DNA of 64,000 bases from Bimuria novae-zelandiae CBS 107.79. Its lineage: Eukaryota; Ascomycota; Dothideomycetes; Pleosporales; Didymosphaeriaceae. Each line of letters starts with the position of its first letter. The stretch's first letter is position 1. The position numbers were made by a program, and so were the translations under genes. Below the pieces are notes generated by a model that was not told the DNA's origin, searched no databases, and was given only the letters and a program-made list of their open reading frames with translations. Location: contig ML976670.1 of NCBI GenBank assembly GCA_010015655.1, forward strand, positions 86,182-150,181. Direction: 5' to 3'. Of the stretch, positions 12,259 to 23,766 are shown piece by piece.

Positions 12259-15200
12259 GCCACCACCTCGGAATCGGAACCCTCGTCTCGCGAAGCGTCA
12301 GAGGAGCCTTCGGACATAGGTAGCGCCGCTTCGGATTCACTTGTAAGAATCTCACTAGATACAACGGAGGGCTTCGTCGAGGAAAAGAGGCACAAGCGCT
12401 GCTTCTCATCGCCGTTCCACCGATCCAGCCGGTCCAGGTCACGCCCGAGTAGCATCATCCTACCCAGTATCGAATATACTCCACGCTCCACACCGGGGAA
12501 TAGCCGCCCGCAGTCCTATCACCCGCCTGAGGCATGGAGTGCTGGGCCCAGTGCGCTTTCGGGCACACCGCCGGTGGCAGAGCTGCAGACACCGACTCCA
12601 GAACACCTAGGTGTATTACCAAGCCCAGCGAAGAGCGCGTTTTCGTGGATGGGACTTGAGCATGAGGGTAATGTGCCTCCTGTGCCGAAGATTCCAGACG
12701 ACATAGAAGAACATGGAGGGAGTGTGAGTCACAGGCTGTTACAGTCTGTGATCAGGAACTCGACACCGCCAGTGTGTGAGATGGAGACGCTGGATCAGAG
12801 TCCTACCTTCAAGGTTGAGCCACCTTCGAGTAGGGATCAAATTGATGATGTGAGTGCTGGGCATCAAGAGGTGCCTTCCGACGCACCGAGGGCATTCCTC
12901 AAGAACGAGCTGGCCAGGGCAGAGGAGCAAATAGTGGAACCACAAATTATCGTACATTTGCATCAGCAAAAGGACAGCGAAGAAGGAACAACCACGGAGT
13001 TATTCGAGGATGCGGTTAGGCCTACAACCGGTGGGCATCAACAACCAGGAAATGAAGGAGGCACGTGGCAAGCTATGGGCATTCCCGTCGCGAGCATAGA
13101 ACTCTCGTCTCAACCAGATGGTACAGTCATGGAACAAAACGAACGCTCGCCGCCGTTAGGCCAAGGTGAACTCAATAGTGCCAGAGCTGCTACACAGCCC
13201 TTTCTCGACGACGACAAGAGCGATGATGACCTTCCTCCACAGTTGCACCATGATCCGGTGTCGCCAAAGGTCAACCCTATGATTTTTGAAGAGCATTTCG
13301 GCACTGTTGGAGCTGAACAGTACAGTGGGTTCGAGACAGTATCGCCTGTATTGTCATCCGCGAAGTCACATCGCTTAAGTGGCACAGACCGGGAAGCCAG
13401 TGGCCAGCTTCATCCTCATCAGCATCCCAGCAACCAGCTGCGACAAACGTTCAGTGACGTGAGCCCTATGATCACCCCGACCAAACTCGCTTCAGAAATA
13501 CCAGACGACTTTGACGATGAACAATTGACGCCTATTGCTCGTGGAAGAGGTGAACGTGGTGAAGGTCGCTTTTCGTACGAGACAGAGCTTATAGGCGGTG
13601 ATCTCTCCCCTGTCTCATCGCACGCGTTTAATGACGAGGAGAAGACGCCCACGAAGATAGACACGCGATCCTCGCCCACGGTTGACAAGCATGCAAATCA
13701 AGTCATTGTGAGGGTTATTGAAGCCGCGCCGTCGCGCGATCAGGCTGCAGCGGGCGAAGCGCTAAAAGCTACCCCGCGGCCCCTACCACATCAACAACTC
13801 AGTGCATACCGCGTAGTTCATGCGGTCGAGTATCTGCATTCGCAGTCGTCCTTCGAATCATGGGAGCAGGAGAGCGTCGCTGCACAGTCGCAATCGGACG
13901 ACAGCCCACACATTGATCAGCAAGACGAGGCTGAGCTGCAGCCCGTTCCAACTTCGTCGCTCCTCCAACGCGAGGAAGCGCAGACGGAAGGGGAAATAAA
14001 AGCGTCTTCTCCAGCAGAAAAGACAATCCTAATGCCAGCACCGAGTTCGCCTACACCAGCGGTTCCGATCAAGTCCGACACGCCTCAGGAGGGCCCCCAA
14101 CAATCTCCGGACTTCGCCAGACCTGGTCCTCACAAACGCTCGGAGTCCTTGATATCAAAGATTTCATCCATGGTGTCGGCAGACGACGCCTCTGTGTCTC
14201 CCATATCAAGTTACGGTCCTCGATCGCGCCCGCCGTCGCGTGTTCGGGCACAGGAGCGGAATATTCCGTCTGCTAAGACCTCTCCCATCCCTGTGCAGAT
14301 CAAGGAAGAACCTGACCCATCCGACCGCACCATCAACAGTACAATAGACAATGATGATTTCGACTTGTATGCCGACCACAACGGTGTTGTGAAAGATATA
14401 CAAGACGAAGAAGGTCGACCTCTGCGCGTTGCGACGGACCAGCCACCGAAATCTCCTGCGTTGTCGCGGCCTCCTACGTCGAGCGCTTCGAAGTCCACTC
14501 CATTGTCAGCCCCAATGGAAGAAGGCTTGGGCCGATACAGCGATGAACGCCCAATGAGTTTCGTTTGGGGTCCTCGCGACGCCAATGGTAGGCCTCAAGA
14601 TGAGATCAATCGACCCGGAGGGGGCAACATGGATCCACCCCCACCGATCCCACCGCTCCCTAATACGCGAGTTCAACGGTCAAGCCAAGTACCCAATGGA
14701 CCAAACTCAAATAAGAAGATGCAAAAGCCCCGAGCCCTTTCGATTGGGCACCTCTTGGAGCAACCTTCGCAGGGTGGCCTGGGAAGCAAGAATGTCTCCC
14801 CGCTTAGCAGTTATCGGGAAAGCAACAAGACTTCACCACACAGTAACGTTTCCCAACCTCCAACAAGCAATGTATCTCCGCCGCCGCAACGATCCCCACC
14901 ACTCAGTTCGTCAGAGCGATCACTTCGGGAGAGCCTCAAGATAACGAATGGTTACCAAGAGCCGGTCTCACCTCCGAAGTCACCTGATCCGCGATTGCTG
15001 CAAGATCCACGGGTAATGATGGAAGCGCAGATGCGGGGGTGGGTACCTGGTCAACCACTTCCACAAGAGACCCGATCGCGGGCACAGCTCCCTGGTCAAG
15101 GTCCTCAGATGGCCGGAAACATGCTTTCGGCTGCACGAAATCAGTACGAATTTCAGCAAATGATGGCACGTCAGGCCATGCAAACACCTGAATTCAAACC

Positions 15201-18168
15201 TTCATCGGCTAGCGCTCAACCCACTAAGAAAGAGGATAAATTTACCATACCCAAATTGTCAACGGTTTTTAAAGGATTGGGCAAATCCAGCTCGAGCATA
15301 CCGCAGGTTTCGCAAGCTCCGGCGCAGCCTACTCAGCAACAGATGCAGCAGTTTCAGAACCGAGGGCATCCACCTACGGGCACTGTGCCAGAAAATGCAA
15401 GGCGGAGCGCTTCGCTGCAATCTGGCGTGAGCGATTTAAGTTCAGCCCAGATGGCTCCACCAAAGGAGAGAAGATCAAGTGGTCTCGGGTCTGCGCTCAA
15501 TCGGCCTCCGAGCTTGGGGCAAGAGTCGCATATTAGCCAGGACAGCACGCGAGTCCAAGTCACCGACTCTCGATTGGACCTGAGGTTTCCAGCGAATCCT
15601 CCGCCTAACCAGGGCATACCCCCGCAATTGCCTCCACAGCAGGTCTTACAGAACATACCGAATCTGCCAAGACCCCAAGATCATCGAGTTCCCACCTCGT
15701 CCGTTCCGGAGACCGGGGGCAAGAAAAAGAGATTCTCGGCTCTGGGCAACATCTTCAATCGGAGCTCAACGATCGGCAGTGCCCTCCCTAGCAAGACAAA
15801 GATGAGCAAAGAGGAGAAAAAAGCACAAAAGGCTCAAAAGCATTCGAGTGCAACGCCTTTGCGATCAGTACCGCAAGGTCAGCCATGGCCGCCACAACAG
15901 CCTGTCGGCCCTAACCAGTACGGGAATATCCAATATGGTCCTCCTCCCATGGCAAGGCCGTTTCCAGGGATGCAAGGTGTTCTGTTACAACCAATGCAGT
16001 TACAGGCCATACAACAGCATGCCATGTTGCCCCCACCTCCACAGAGTATGCAACAGCAGACCGTGCCGCCCATTCCGCCGCAGGTTATGCATCCTCACGG
16101 ACTGCCTCAGCAATATATGCAACCCACTCAAGGATTTCAACAGCCACATCAGATGGCACCTGTTTTGCCAATACAGTCCCAGCAACCACCAGGCGTTCCA
16201 GAAGGGTCTGCCTATATAGATACCAGGCACATAGCTCAGACGATGCTAGCACAGCGTATACAGGAGCAGAGTCGACTGCCAACCCAACCACCGTCTCATA
16301 TGTCCCGTGCGGATGCTCCGTCCGCCCCTGAGAGCTTCTATCACCATGTGCCGCAAACAGGTGGACATACTTCTCCTCCTGTAAACGAGTATTCCAAACC
16401 GGACCTCGGGATGATCAAGCCGCTTCCGCCCATTCAGCAACAGCAGCAGCAACAACAACAACAACAACCTGTACGGCAGTATCAACACCATGAACGACCC
16501 CCGCAACAGCAAGCACCCCCAATAATGGCGTCCCAACAACCTCCTAACACTCGCAGCGTCTCTGCTCCAGTTCCTGTGCCATCAGCTACTCCGCCTTCTC
16601 ACTTGTCTCAGTGGCAGGGGAGTTCGCCGTTGGAGGAGCCACGGTACGAAACCCCACCCATTCCAGGAGCGTATACACATGTTTCTGGCGCTTTTGTGTC
16701 ACCTCAGTCCGAAGAACCTCCTTCCCAAGTCGACGAGACACGTGACAGACAACCGTACAATCGACAGTCTTCCGACCCACAAATGCAACCGATCTCACCT
16801 CAGGTTTCAGCGATGACGACATCAGGTCCCAATGTCCGCCACAATTCAAATGACTCCGTTGTGTCTCCTATCGTCAATACCTCTCCCGGATCCTTAATCG
16901 GAAACTCGCCTCCATCGACTTCGAAACCCCAGAAGCAGAGGATGAGCAGCATATCAGAGCAATCCCAGTCCGAGCGCCTTTGGAATCTCGATCTACCTCA
17001 TGGAGCAACCGAACAGGATATTGTACGTGCGCGTCAGCGACAGTACATGGAACAGCAGCTTCTTGCGCAAGAACAATTACATGCTGAGAGAACTGGGCGG
17101 TCACCGTCACCCCGTTCAGGGCACAGCAACCAGTCGACAACTCCCCCTCCACCGCCAACACAGGAGCGGCCTCCACGGAGACAAAGCGGTGGATTCCGCG
17201 AGCTTCTTCCGCGCGGCTCGCCTCAGCCGTATGCCGTCACAAACCAGCAGACTAATGACAGACTGATCCCTCAGAGGCCGCATTCGCCTAGTCCTCCAAT
17301 AGCGCCAGCACCAGTGCATCCTGGGTCAACTCCAAGCCCCGCGGCCTATCCGCTTCCAATATCCCCTGATCCACTTAGTGTTACCAGTCCTGTCAACCCA
17401 ACGGCGAACATGATGCCGCCGCCACCACTTCCCGACAAGGTGCCTCATACTCCACTGAATGCAGCATTCCCAAACTCTCATATGTCACGACCAATCTCAC
17501 AGGATGCAGCATCAGATCACACCCACGATTCCCTATACGACCCACCACCTCCACCAACGGAGGAATATCAGCACCCAGCTCACCGGCAGCAACCCGAATA
17601 TGAAGATCTCCCACCAGCCGACGAGCCACCACCGTACTCTGGTCCCGGCGTACCAAACGAGGGAATGGACAAAGATCGTCCCAGACCGCCCAACATTGTT
17701 ACTGATGCGTCGGACCGCGGCCGCCTCCCCGAACCCCGCCAACGCCAGGCGTCTCTAGGCATACTGCAACACCCACAGCCCGCATCTATGGCGGCATCAC
17801 CTCAACGCTCATCCGCCGACATGGGCGCCGACATCCTCCGCCGGCAGCTCCTCGAGGTCGAAGAACGCGAGCGGCAAGAACGCATCCAGCGCGCCGAGCT
17901 GCAACGCCAGGAGACGGCGCGCGAGAGGCAAGAACGCGAGCGTGCCCGTGCCCGCGCCCGCGAGCTCGAGCGCAGCGTCTCGGGCGGCGGTAGAGTGCCC
18001 AGTTTGCGCGCGCCGGGCAGCACGCGCACGAGCGCAAACGGATTCGAGCGAAGCGGCGGCACGGCGAGGCTGGTGTATGAGCTGCCGGCTGAGGACGATG
18101 AGCCTGTTATGCGGGCGACGAGCTTCCCCGGCCAGGAATGGGTGCCGACGTGGACTGGGGAAGATTAG
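12259..18168 (+). CDS. Very large Pro/Gln/Ser-rich protein, function unknown, 5' end unresolved
   Basis: The frame is open from 12259 to a TAG at 18166-18168, about 1969 codons. There is no ATG in frame before 12649, yet the residues from 12259 on look coding (for example SRSRPSSIILPSIEYTPRST). An upstream exon joined at the TAG acceptor (12256-12258) is therefore likely. Seen: acidic and Ser-rich N-terminal half; short basic blocks KFTIPKLSTVFKGLGKSSSS and KKKRFSALGNIFNRSS; an 11-Gln run; many polyproline stretches; a PPPY motif (EPPPYSG) that could bind WW domains; and an Arg/Glu-rich helix near the C-terminus (about 17820-17970). No catalytic domain is visible. A scaffold or regulatory role is only a guess. 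Confidence 0.75.
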   Translation, partial: ATTSESEPSSREASEEPSDIGSAASDSLVRISLDTTEGFVEEKRHKRCFSSPFHRSSRSRSRPSSIILPSIEYTPRSTPGNSRPQSYHPPEAWSAGPSALSGTPPVAELQTPTPEHLGVLPSPAKSAFSWMGLEHEGNVPPVPKIPDDIEEHGGSVSHRLLQSVIRNSTPPVCEMETLDQSPTFKVEPPSSRDQIDDVSAGHQEVPSDAPRAFLKNELARAEEQIVEPQIIVHLHQQKDSEEGTTTELFEDAVRPTTGGHQQPGNEGGTWQAMGIPVASIELSSQPDGTVMEQNERSPPLGQGELNSARAATQPFLDDDKSDDDLPPQLHHDPVSPKVNPMIFEEHFGTVGAEQYSGFETVSPVLSSAKSHRLSGTDREASGQLHPHQHPSNQLRQTFSDVSPMITPTKLASEIPDDFDDEQLTPIARGRGERGEGRFSYETELIGGDLSPVSSHAFNDEEKTPTKIDTRSSPTVDKHANQVIVRVIEAAPSRDQAAAGEALKATPRPLPHQQLSAYRVVHAVEYLHSQSSFESWEQESVAAQSQSDDSPHIDQQDEAELQPVPTSSLLQREEAQTEGEIKASSPAEKTILMPAPSSPTPAVPIKSDTPQEGPQQSPDFARPGPHKRSESLISKISSMVSADDASVSPISSYGPRSRPPSRVRAQERNIPSAKTSPIPVQIKEEPDPSDRTINSTIDNDDFDLYADHNGVVKDIQDEEGRPLRVATDQPPKSPALSRPPTSSASKSTPLSAPMEEGLGRYSDERPMSFVWGPRDANGRPQDEINRPGGGNMDPPPPIPPLPNTRVQRSSQVPNGPNSNKKMQKPRALSIGHLLEQPSQGGLGSKNVSPLSSYRESNKTSPHSNVSQPPTSNVSPPPQRSPPLSSSERSLRESLKITNGYQEPVSPPKSPDPRLLQDPRVMMEAQMRGWVPGQPLPQETRSRAQLPGQGPQMAGNMLSAARNQYEFQQMMARQAMQTPEFKPSSASAQPTKKEDKFTIPKLSTVFKGLGKSSSSIPQVSQAPAQPTQQQMQQFQNRGHPPTGTVPENARRSASLQSGVSDLSSAQMAPPKERRSSGLGSALNRPPSLGQESHISQDSTRVQVTDSRLDLRFPANPPPNQGIPPQLPPQQVLQNIPNLPRPQDHRVPTSSVPETGGKKKRFSALGNIFNRSSTIGSALPSKTKMSKEEKKAQKAQKHSSATPLRSVPQGQPWPPQQPVGPNQYGNIQYGPPPMARPFPGMQGVLLQPMQLQAIQQHAMLPPPPQSMQQQTVPPIPPQVMHPHGLPQQYMQPTQGFQQPHQMAPVLPIQSQQPPGVPEGSAYIDTRHIAQTMLAQRIQEQSRLPTQPPSHMSRADAPSAPESFYHHVPQTGGHTSPPVNEYSKPDLGMIKPLPPIQQQQQQQQQQQPVRQYQHHERPPQQQAPPIMASQQPPNTRSVSAPVPVPSATPPSHLSQWQGSSPLEEPRYETPPIPGAYTHVSGAFVSPQSEEPPSQVDETRDRQPYNRQSSDPQMQPISPQVSAMTTSGPNVRHNSNDSVVSPIVNTSPGSLIGNSPPSTSKPQKQRMSSISEQSQSERLWNLDLPHGATEQDIVRARQRQYMEQQLLAQEQLHAERTGRSPSPRSGHSNQSTTPPPPPTQERPPRRQSGGFRELLPRGSPQPYAVTNQQTNDRLIPQRPHSPSPPIAPAPVHPGSTPSPAAYPLPISPDPLSVTSPVNPTANMMPPPPLPDKVPHTPLNAAFPNSHMSRPISQDAASDHTHDSLYDPPPPPTEEYQHPAHRQQPEYEDLPPADEPPPYSGPGVPNEGMDKDRPRPPNIVTDASDRGRLPEPRQRQASLGILQHPQPASMAASPQRSSADMGADILRRQLLEVEERERQERIQRAELQRQETARERQERERARARARELERSVSGGGRVPSLRAPGSTRTSANGFERSGGTARLVYELPAEDDEPVMRATSFPGQEWVPTWTGED
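16435..16467 (+). repeat. CAG/CAA microsatellite encoding 11 glutamines
   Basis: Eleven consecutive Gln codons (mixed CAG and CAA) lie inside the large Pro/Gln-rich gene. The frame is kept. Such runs vary in length between isolates. Confidence 0.9.
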
Positions 18169-19190
18169 GAATCCGAACCAAGATTCCTCGGTCGGCGTGT
18201 TTTCTTTTCGCATTGATTTGTATTTTTTTCTCTACGTGTTTTGCTATGTGTATTGATAGTAGGAGATGTTTTTCCCTCATTAGTAATGTGTTAGAAGAAG
18301 AGTTTTTTTGCGCGTTCGTTGGAGCTGGATACCCCTAGTTTTGCGTACGTCATTCCATTTTTTTCTATTACCATGGGTACTTGATGGGTGTTCGAGCGGC
18401 TTTTGTGCATACGCATGCCTACTTATGTAATGTTTTGAATTTGATATAAATCGTGTTGTTATGCGGCAATAGTTTGCATCATGCTCTTTTGATCTGGGGC
18501 GAGTTTTTCGCGTGTGGGATGGGTGGACCCGACCCGCGGGTGTCATGACACACTGTAGTCTGCTCCATGGGACTAGATGTGGATAGGTAACCGGGCTCGG
18601 TGACAGGAATTCGTATGTGCGACATCTCGCTCTTTGTAAGAAATCACTTGGTGGTACTCCAGAATGCATCATAAGAACTGACTTCGGGAAGTACACAGGC
18701 ACGCGATGAGGGTTGTTCTGCCTGCGTACCTCGGGCTTTGCCTACCCAACAAAAGTCTCTTCTCTTCGCTTAAACACATAAACCATAGGGTACCTGCTGA
18801 AGATGAGAAACTTGGTTGAACGCGTGGTACACAGGTGCGCGATCCATGGTTGGTGAAAAACACGTTCTCAACGTCCATACATGACTCCTCGGGACCCGCA
18901 GGTGAAAGTAAAAAAATAACGTTTATAAAGTCAGTCTCTCTTCACTTCCCTTCCTTTCGCATAATCGACACCACTTCCAACCGCAACAACAGACTTCAAC
19001 CCAGACGCCTGCTTAACACGCGGTACCATCATACTCCAGCATCACAGTTTCCCACAAGAATCCCACAGCCACTTAACCGCACCGCACTTTGGAAACTTAC
19101 CCATTGACAACAATTTTTCGCACTATCCTCACCGAGACCCGCGTCTTCGCAACGCGCGCCCTCGCTGAGCACCAAAAGGTTGCACAAGAA
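18169..19190. other. Intergenic region
   Basis: About 1 kb between the large plus-strand gene and the decayed gene at 19191. The left part is T-rich 3' flank. The right part contains a possible core promoter. Short frames here are not protein-like. Confidence 0.5.
18922..18960 (+). promoter_or_regulatory. Possible TATA box and CT-rich start region
   Basis: A TTTATAAAG sequence at 18922-18930 is followed by a CT-rich tract, as is common at ascomycete transcription starts. It lies about 230-270 bp upstream of the ATG at 19191. The assignment rests on position and composition only. Confidence 0.3.
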
Positions 19191-19904
19191 ATGACCGCCG
19201 CACAGCCCACCAGCAGCTTCGAAGGCTTATGAAAGGAGTACTACTCGCCCCTAGACGTCAGTTACGCGGCCGCTCGCGAGACCGCCTGGCAGCAAAAGAA
19301 CAACCTGCAACAGCAACCGCAGTACCAGCACATCAACATCGACGACCTGCTCGTTTCGTCCATCGGCTGCTCACCCATGAACCCGGGCGTCACCAATTCT
19401 CTTTTTACTTCGGGGTTTGCAATCCCGCGCTCGACGCCCATTCAACCTTCAAAGGGACGCAAGTCGTTTAATGAGGATTTTAAGCCGGGCCGCGCGAGGT
19501 TGTTAGAAGATATCCCGAGTATTATGAAGCGCTTTGACGTGCCTAAGGAATAGGTGGTAGTAAGATCCTTTTCGGGTCCAAAGCAGACGAAGAAACCCGC
19601 TTCAGAGCCGGAGAGTACGCAGACGGCAGAGGCCGTGGAGAGGAATAAGGCGCCACTACCCTGGTTCTTAAAACTTCCCGGACCTCTGCACCCGGGTGAG
19701 GGAACGACTTATTATGCGAAGATTGTACCTGGGGGAGAGAAGGCTCAGGGGAAGCCGAATGCCATCCAGTACATGTTGTACGGGAATCCGGATCCGAGTG
19801 CACGGGCGGTAAAAGTCGCGGAGATTAAGGCCATCGCTAACGAAGCGAAGGTGGAGAAGATTGAGGTAGACGGCCATGATAGTGTTGGGATCGTGGCGAA
19901 GTAG
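19191..19904 (+). pseudogene. Small unknown gene with two in-frame stops
   Basis: One frame runs from ATG 19191 to TAG 19902-19904 (238 codons), broken by TGA at 19230-19232 and TAG at 19551-19553. Between and after the stops the translation stays protein-like (for example INIDDLLVSSIGCSPMNPG, then PWFLKLPGPLHPGEGTTYYA and KVAEIKAIANEAKVEKIEV). The frame is also open and protein-like for about 35 codons upstream of the ATG, so the true start may lie further left. Both stops can arise from CGA and CAG by single C-to-T changes. The protein family is not recognised. An alternative is a gene with introns around the stops, but no matching splice pair was evident. Confidence 0.6.
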
Positions 19905-20529
19905 GTGGAAGGTGCGATAGATAATCGGGGCTTCGCGGCATTGGACCTTTATAGGCCTTTTTACATATTCCGTGTGTGCGCTCTTTGTGTCTGATTTGCG
20001 ATTTCTCCAGTGGCGATTTCCCACCGCGTTTGCGGCATTCTCATCGACGCGGGCCTTTGTGTCTCGCGCCTGCGACATCATGGTGTCTCCCGAGAATTGG
20101 TTTCAGAAGTTTGGAAAAGAACAAGCTTGAGATTGTTAGATCTTGGGTTTGTCTTCGATCGTGTTACATGGCGGAGACATAAAATGTTGGTTTATAGGGT
20201 CAGAGGTTGCTTTCACAAGCAGCTTAGCTATAGTGGAGATTTAAAAAACAGAACAAGTTTCACCTATGGTCCCATCGTCGTCTTGGATTATCGTGCTAAC
20301 TTCGAATTGCGTCTTGCTTTTGTTTCTTCTTAGTGATTGCTGCAATTGCGTGGTCTTGTATTTTGCAGGATCACATAGCTAGGGTTCCTGAATGTTTGCT
20401 CGCGTTAGATGAAAGACAGCCTTGTTTGGTGCCTAAATCTTTTCATTTGACAAAGCAAGTGGACAAGCTTTATAAATCGTTATTGTGACGCTCTAGGCTC
20501 ATTAGTTGCCACGACACAAGAACCGTAAG
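19905..20529. other. Intergenic region
   Basis: About 620 bp of moderately AT-rich sequence between two decayed genes. Overlapping short frames at 19976-20333 have no recognisable content. I see no repeat or RNA gene. Confidence 0.5.
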
Positions 20530-22177
20530 ATGTCTGAAGAAACCATTTTGCGGATTGTGCGCCGGCAGAGGGCCCTGACCCAGTTGATTCACCAGCAACA
20601 AGATGATATTGATCGGTTCCTTATCGACCGTGGTGGATGCAGGTGTGCTGCTGAGGATTCAAATGTGTGAAGCAGGGAAGAAGCACTATGCGTAAGACGG
20701 CGAGAGCTGCTGGTGCTCCTACAACCGTGCCTGGAAATGCAAAAACTAATGACGTGTCCAAGAAGAAAGCCACAGAGGAAGAAACTAAGACAAAGACAAA
20801 GAGGATGACCACATACTGACTGAAGAAGAAGGCTATAAGAAGACAGAAGAAGAAAACCACAAAGAGGCAGAAGAGAAAAGCCCTGCTGAAGGAGAAGAAG
20901 CTTTTAAACTTCCGCAATCAACTGCTCCCATCGCCTCTGTTCCTTCACCAGCACACCATTTTGAACCAAGGGGACTACTCCGAGCAGAAAAAACTTGTTA
21001 CATCAATGTAATCATGCAAGCGTTGGCGGCGATTGATCCGTACTAAGTAGAGCATGAACTAGGAGCCGCCATTGGAGCCCCATTCGAAATGAATCGGGCC
21101 ACGAATGTCCCTGGTAATTACAAAAGAATCATTATGCACACCAACCCAAAAGCCTTAAACCTTGGGACAGAACTCCTGGATCTGCTCAAGAACGTTCGTG
21201 AAGAAGGTAGATCGATCGATCCATATGCTCTTCAGTTCACTCTCGCGAGGATTAGGGGCAACAAGGGAGTACCTGAGCATCACGAATTCAAATACGACGG
21301 AAAATCAGAGGAGGATCCAGCTGATTTCTATCGGGATCTTATCCTCCATCTACGCAGCAAAAATCCTGCCTACAAAAACATCTTCGCGAGACTCCTTGGT
21401 ATCTATTCTACCCAGGTTGTTGGATGCAGTTAGGACAACAAAGAGCACAACCACCCTGAATCTCTGGAATGGCATTTGATGCTATGCCCGCCCTCTGATG
21501 GAAGAACCACAACAAAAGATCTTAGAAGTGGCGATGAACCAGACACCGTAACAGTCCCTAGCCTAATCGACGACCATCTAACCTTTGATGGAGAATGCGT
21601 TTGCGGTCAGGATGGCTGTACACCTGCAGGAAACCAAAAATTCACCAAACTGCCTGAATTCTTCATGATCAAATTCGTACGCCAAGTCCCGCCTGGAGAC
21701 AACGGGCCACCTGCAAAACATAAATTCGCATACAGGGTTGATTTTGAAGAAGCCAAAGGCTACACTTTAGATCTATCGAGGTACGTGCATGGGGATGCTA
21801 AGAGGGAACACGGATGCTTATACGAGCTGCGAACGGCGATATACCATAAAGGTGACACCATGGATTCTGGACATTACGTCGCGGTTTCGCGCACCGGAAG
21901 TTCGAACGACTGGTATCAATGTAACGATGATATAGTGGAAAGGGCAGAGGGTCCGTACCCCACTGGAGAAATTATGGGTGGTGATCAGGGCCAGGCTTAC
22001 TTAGCATTGTACGAAAGGACACACCCTGAGGAGTCCGGAAAGATCGTTCATGACGTCGAACGGCAAAACTCATTTGATTCTCTGAATGGTTTCTGGGCAG
22101 AAAAGGAGTCTCAGACTGACGAAGGGTCGATTAAAGAGATACCAGATAAGGAGAAGGCTGCTGATGACCTGGATTGA
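20530..22177 (+). pseudogene. Ubiquitin-specific protease (peptidase C19)-like pseudogene 1
   Basis: The C-terminal part (21476-22177) carries a clear USP His box, DSGHYVAVSRTGSSNDWYQC, preceded by FMIKFVRQ and a CVCGQDGC finger-like motif. Upstream in the same frame is a 115-codon block (21089-21433) ending in an in-frame TAG, and before it a Cys-box remnant near 20970-21040 (consensus GLxNxGNTCYxN; here TCYINVIMQAL is readable). The frame shifts by one base beside the catalytic Cys codon; a TAA lies at 21044-21046 and a second frameshift near 20800. An acidic Lys/Glu-rich N-terminal region starts about 20688; an ATG at 20530 opens a 46-codon frame that could be an N-terminal exon. USPs remove ubiquitin from proteins; this copy cannot give an intact enzyme. 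Confidence 0.75.
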
Positions 22178-22206
22178 AGGATGTGGAAAGGTGGTGACCA
22201 AGCTTT

Positions 22207-22724
22207 CTAGAGCTAAATGAGCAGAATTGGTTTTGGAGGAGTGAATGATATCTTTTTGCAGCGTATCTGACACATCATGTCTTCTGAAGAGGTACCACAC
22301 ATAGGATTCGATTCGTATTCCATGTCGCACTTTAGATCGACTAAGAGCCATATAGCTTTCATCCTGAAACCTGGACACCGGTCCTCTGCCCCAGCTTTCA
22401 AATAAAGTGAATCAGTATTAGATCAGTAGACTCGTACTTCCTCACCAGTGATACTTGATATATCCTGGAACAATTTCATAGGTTGAACTGGGTGAATTAT
22501 CGCTGAGATCATGTGAAGCTTATCGGGTTTGCTTTCACCAGCCACGCGCTCGAGGGTGCGCCCATCAGACAATGCATATAAGTTTCCCAGCACACAAGGA
22601 TCCATGGCGTTGAACCAACATACATAACGCCTCTGGCTCACAAGCCCCATGGATTCATACCGTCTTCCAAAAACATCATCAATCGTCGACCGCAACAAGG
22701 ACTTCCCTTATACTCGACAACCAT
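22207..22724 (-). pseudogene. Possible unknown minus-strand gene remnant
   Basis: A frame of 91 codons (22698-22423) reads like protein (NAMDPCVLGNLYALSDGR, KLFQDISSITGEEVRVY). An ATG at 22724 could begin it, but a one-base shift near 22700 separates the two. A further short frame follows at 22401-22213 and could be a second exon. No family is recognised. Its start overlaps that of the divergent plus-strand USP-like pseudogene at 22726. It may be chance. Confidence 0.3.
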
Positions 22725-23454
22725 CATGACGAAACGCACGCGCGCTACCATGGATACCACGACGATCAGAGCTGTTCCCAAACCCCACCGCCTTGGGCTT
22801 AACGGCCTTGCTACTCATGGCAAGAATTTCAGCCATCTAAATGCACTTCTCCAAGCTCTTGCGACCGCAGGGCACAGCGCTTCCAACGGTAAGTAATACG
22901 GTCAGTACTGTACGGCTGAGTAGTGTGAATTAGGCCGTACGTACCGTAGAGAGGTGCCCACCGTACGAGGCACCGTACCGTACTTGATTTGACACCGTAT
23001 TACTATCTATACTGTCCCAAACAAGAAGGAGGCATGAGTTGAGCGTTAGGTAGGCTAGATCTGGCGGATCTGGCAGATCCTGCAGGGCTAGCCAATCAGA
23101 CTTTAGATAGGCCTATATAGAGCAAATTAAGTAGCGCTTTTTCTAGCTATTACCACGTCTTCTTATATAACTATTAGCATATTTTCTATTAAAATACTTA
23201 TATTTTAAATTATTTTATAGAGTACGCGCGCATTTTAAGGATCTTAATAGTTTTTATTATTAATACTATTACTATTTTTTACCTTTATATTATAACAAGC
23301 TAACATGTTAGCTAGCTCTTTATAATTCTTATTATTATTAATTTATCCCTCTCACGAGTAGCCTAGCGGCAATTTAGGCAGGGCATTTTATATAGACTGG
23401 CACAAACTCTGGCATGGCACCCAGAAGCTGGATAGTGCGCGCGTCGGTTACCGC

Positions 23455-23766
23455 GTGCGGTATAAGTCAAAGATCTCGGGAGGTCGCAAACCTGCATCTA
23501 TCAAGCGACATGGAGCTGAGTTGAGTTACCTAGACGAGGATCTAGTCAGCCAAAAGTCGTTCTTTCTGTGTGAGAAATGCCATACTACCAGAACGCCTGC
23601 CTGCTTGTTCGATCTGGATCACGGCACTGCGCATATAAAGTTGCACCTGCGAAAGGCTCACCAAATCGATCCTAACACCGGCCTTATACCGCCCACCGTG
23701 GGTATGTTATTAGATCTGTTTAAGAAAGCTACGGGCGCTAATTCTATTATATCTTATTTACTATAG
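23455..23766 (+). pseudogene. hAT transposase, N-terminal BED-finger fragment
   Basis: 103 codons without a stop in an otherwise mutated element. CEKCHTTRTPACLFDLDHGT followed by HIKLHLRKAHQ gives the Cys-x2-Cys ... His-x4-His spacing of the DNA-binding BED zinc finger. It ends in AT-rich DNA at 23764-23766. Confidence 0.7.

Noticed and set aside
12237..12491. Minus-strand open frame of 84 codons
   Set aside because: It overlaps the coding-like 5' part of the large plus-strand gene, and its residues show no protein character.
20010..20333. 107-codon open frame between the decayed genes
   Set aside because: Competing frames overlap it, and the sequence shows no domain or codon pattern like its neighbours.
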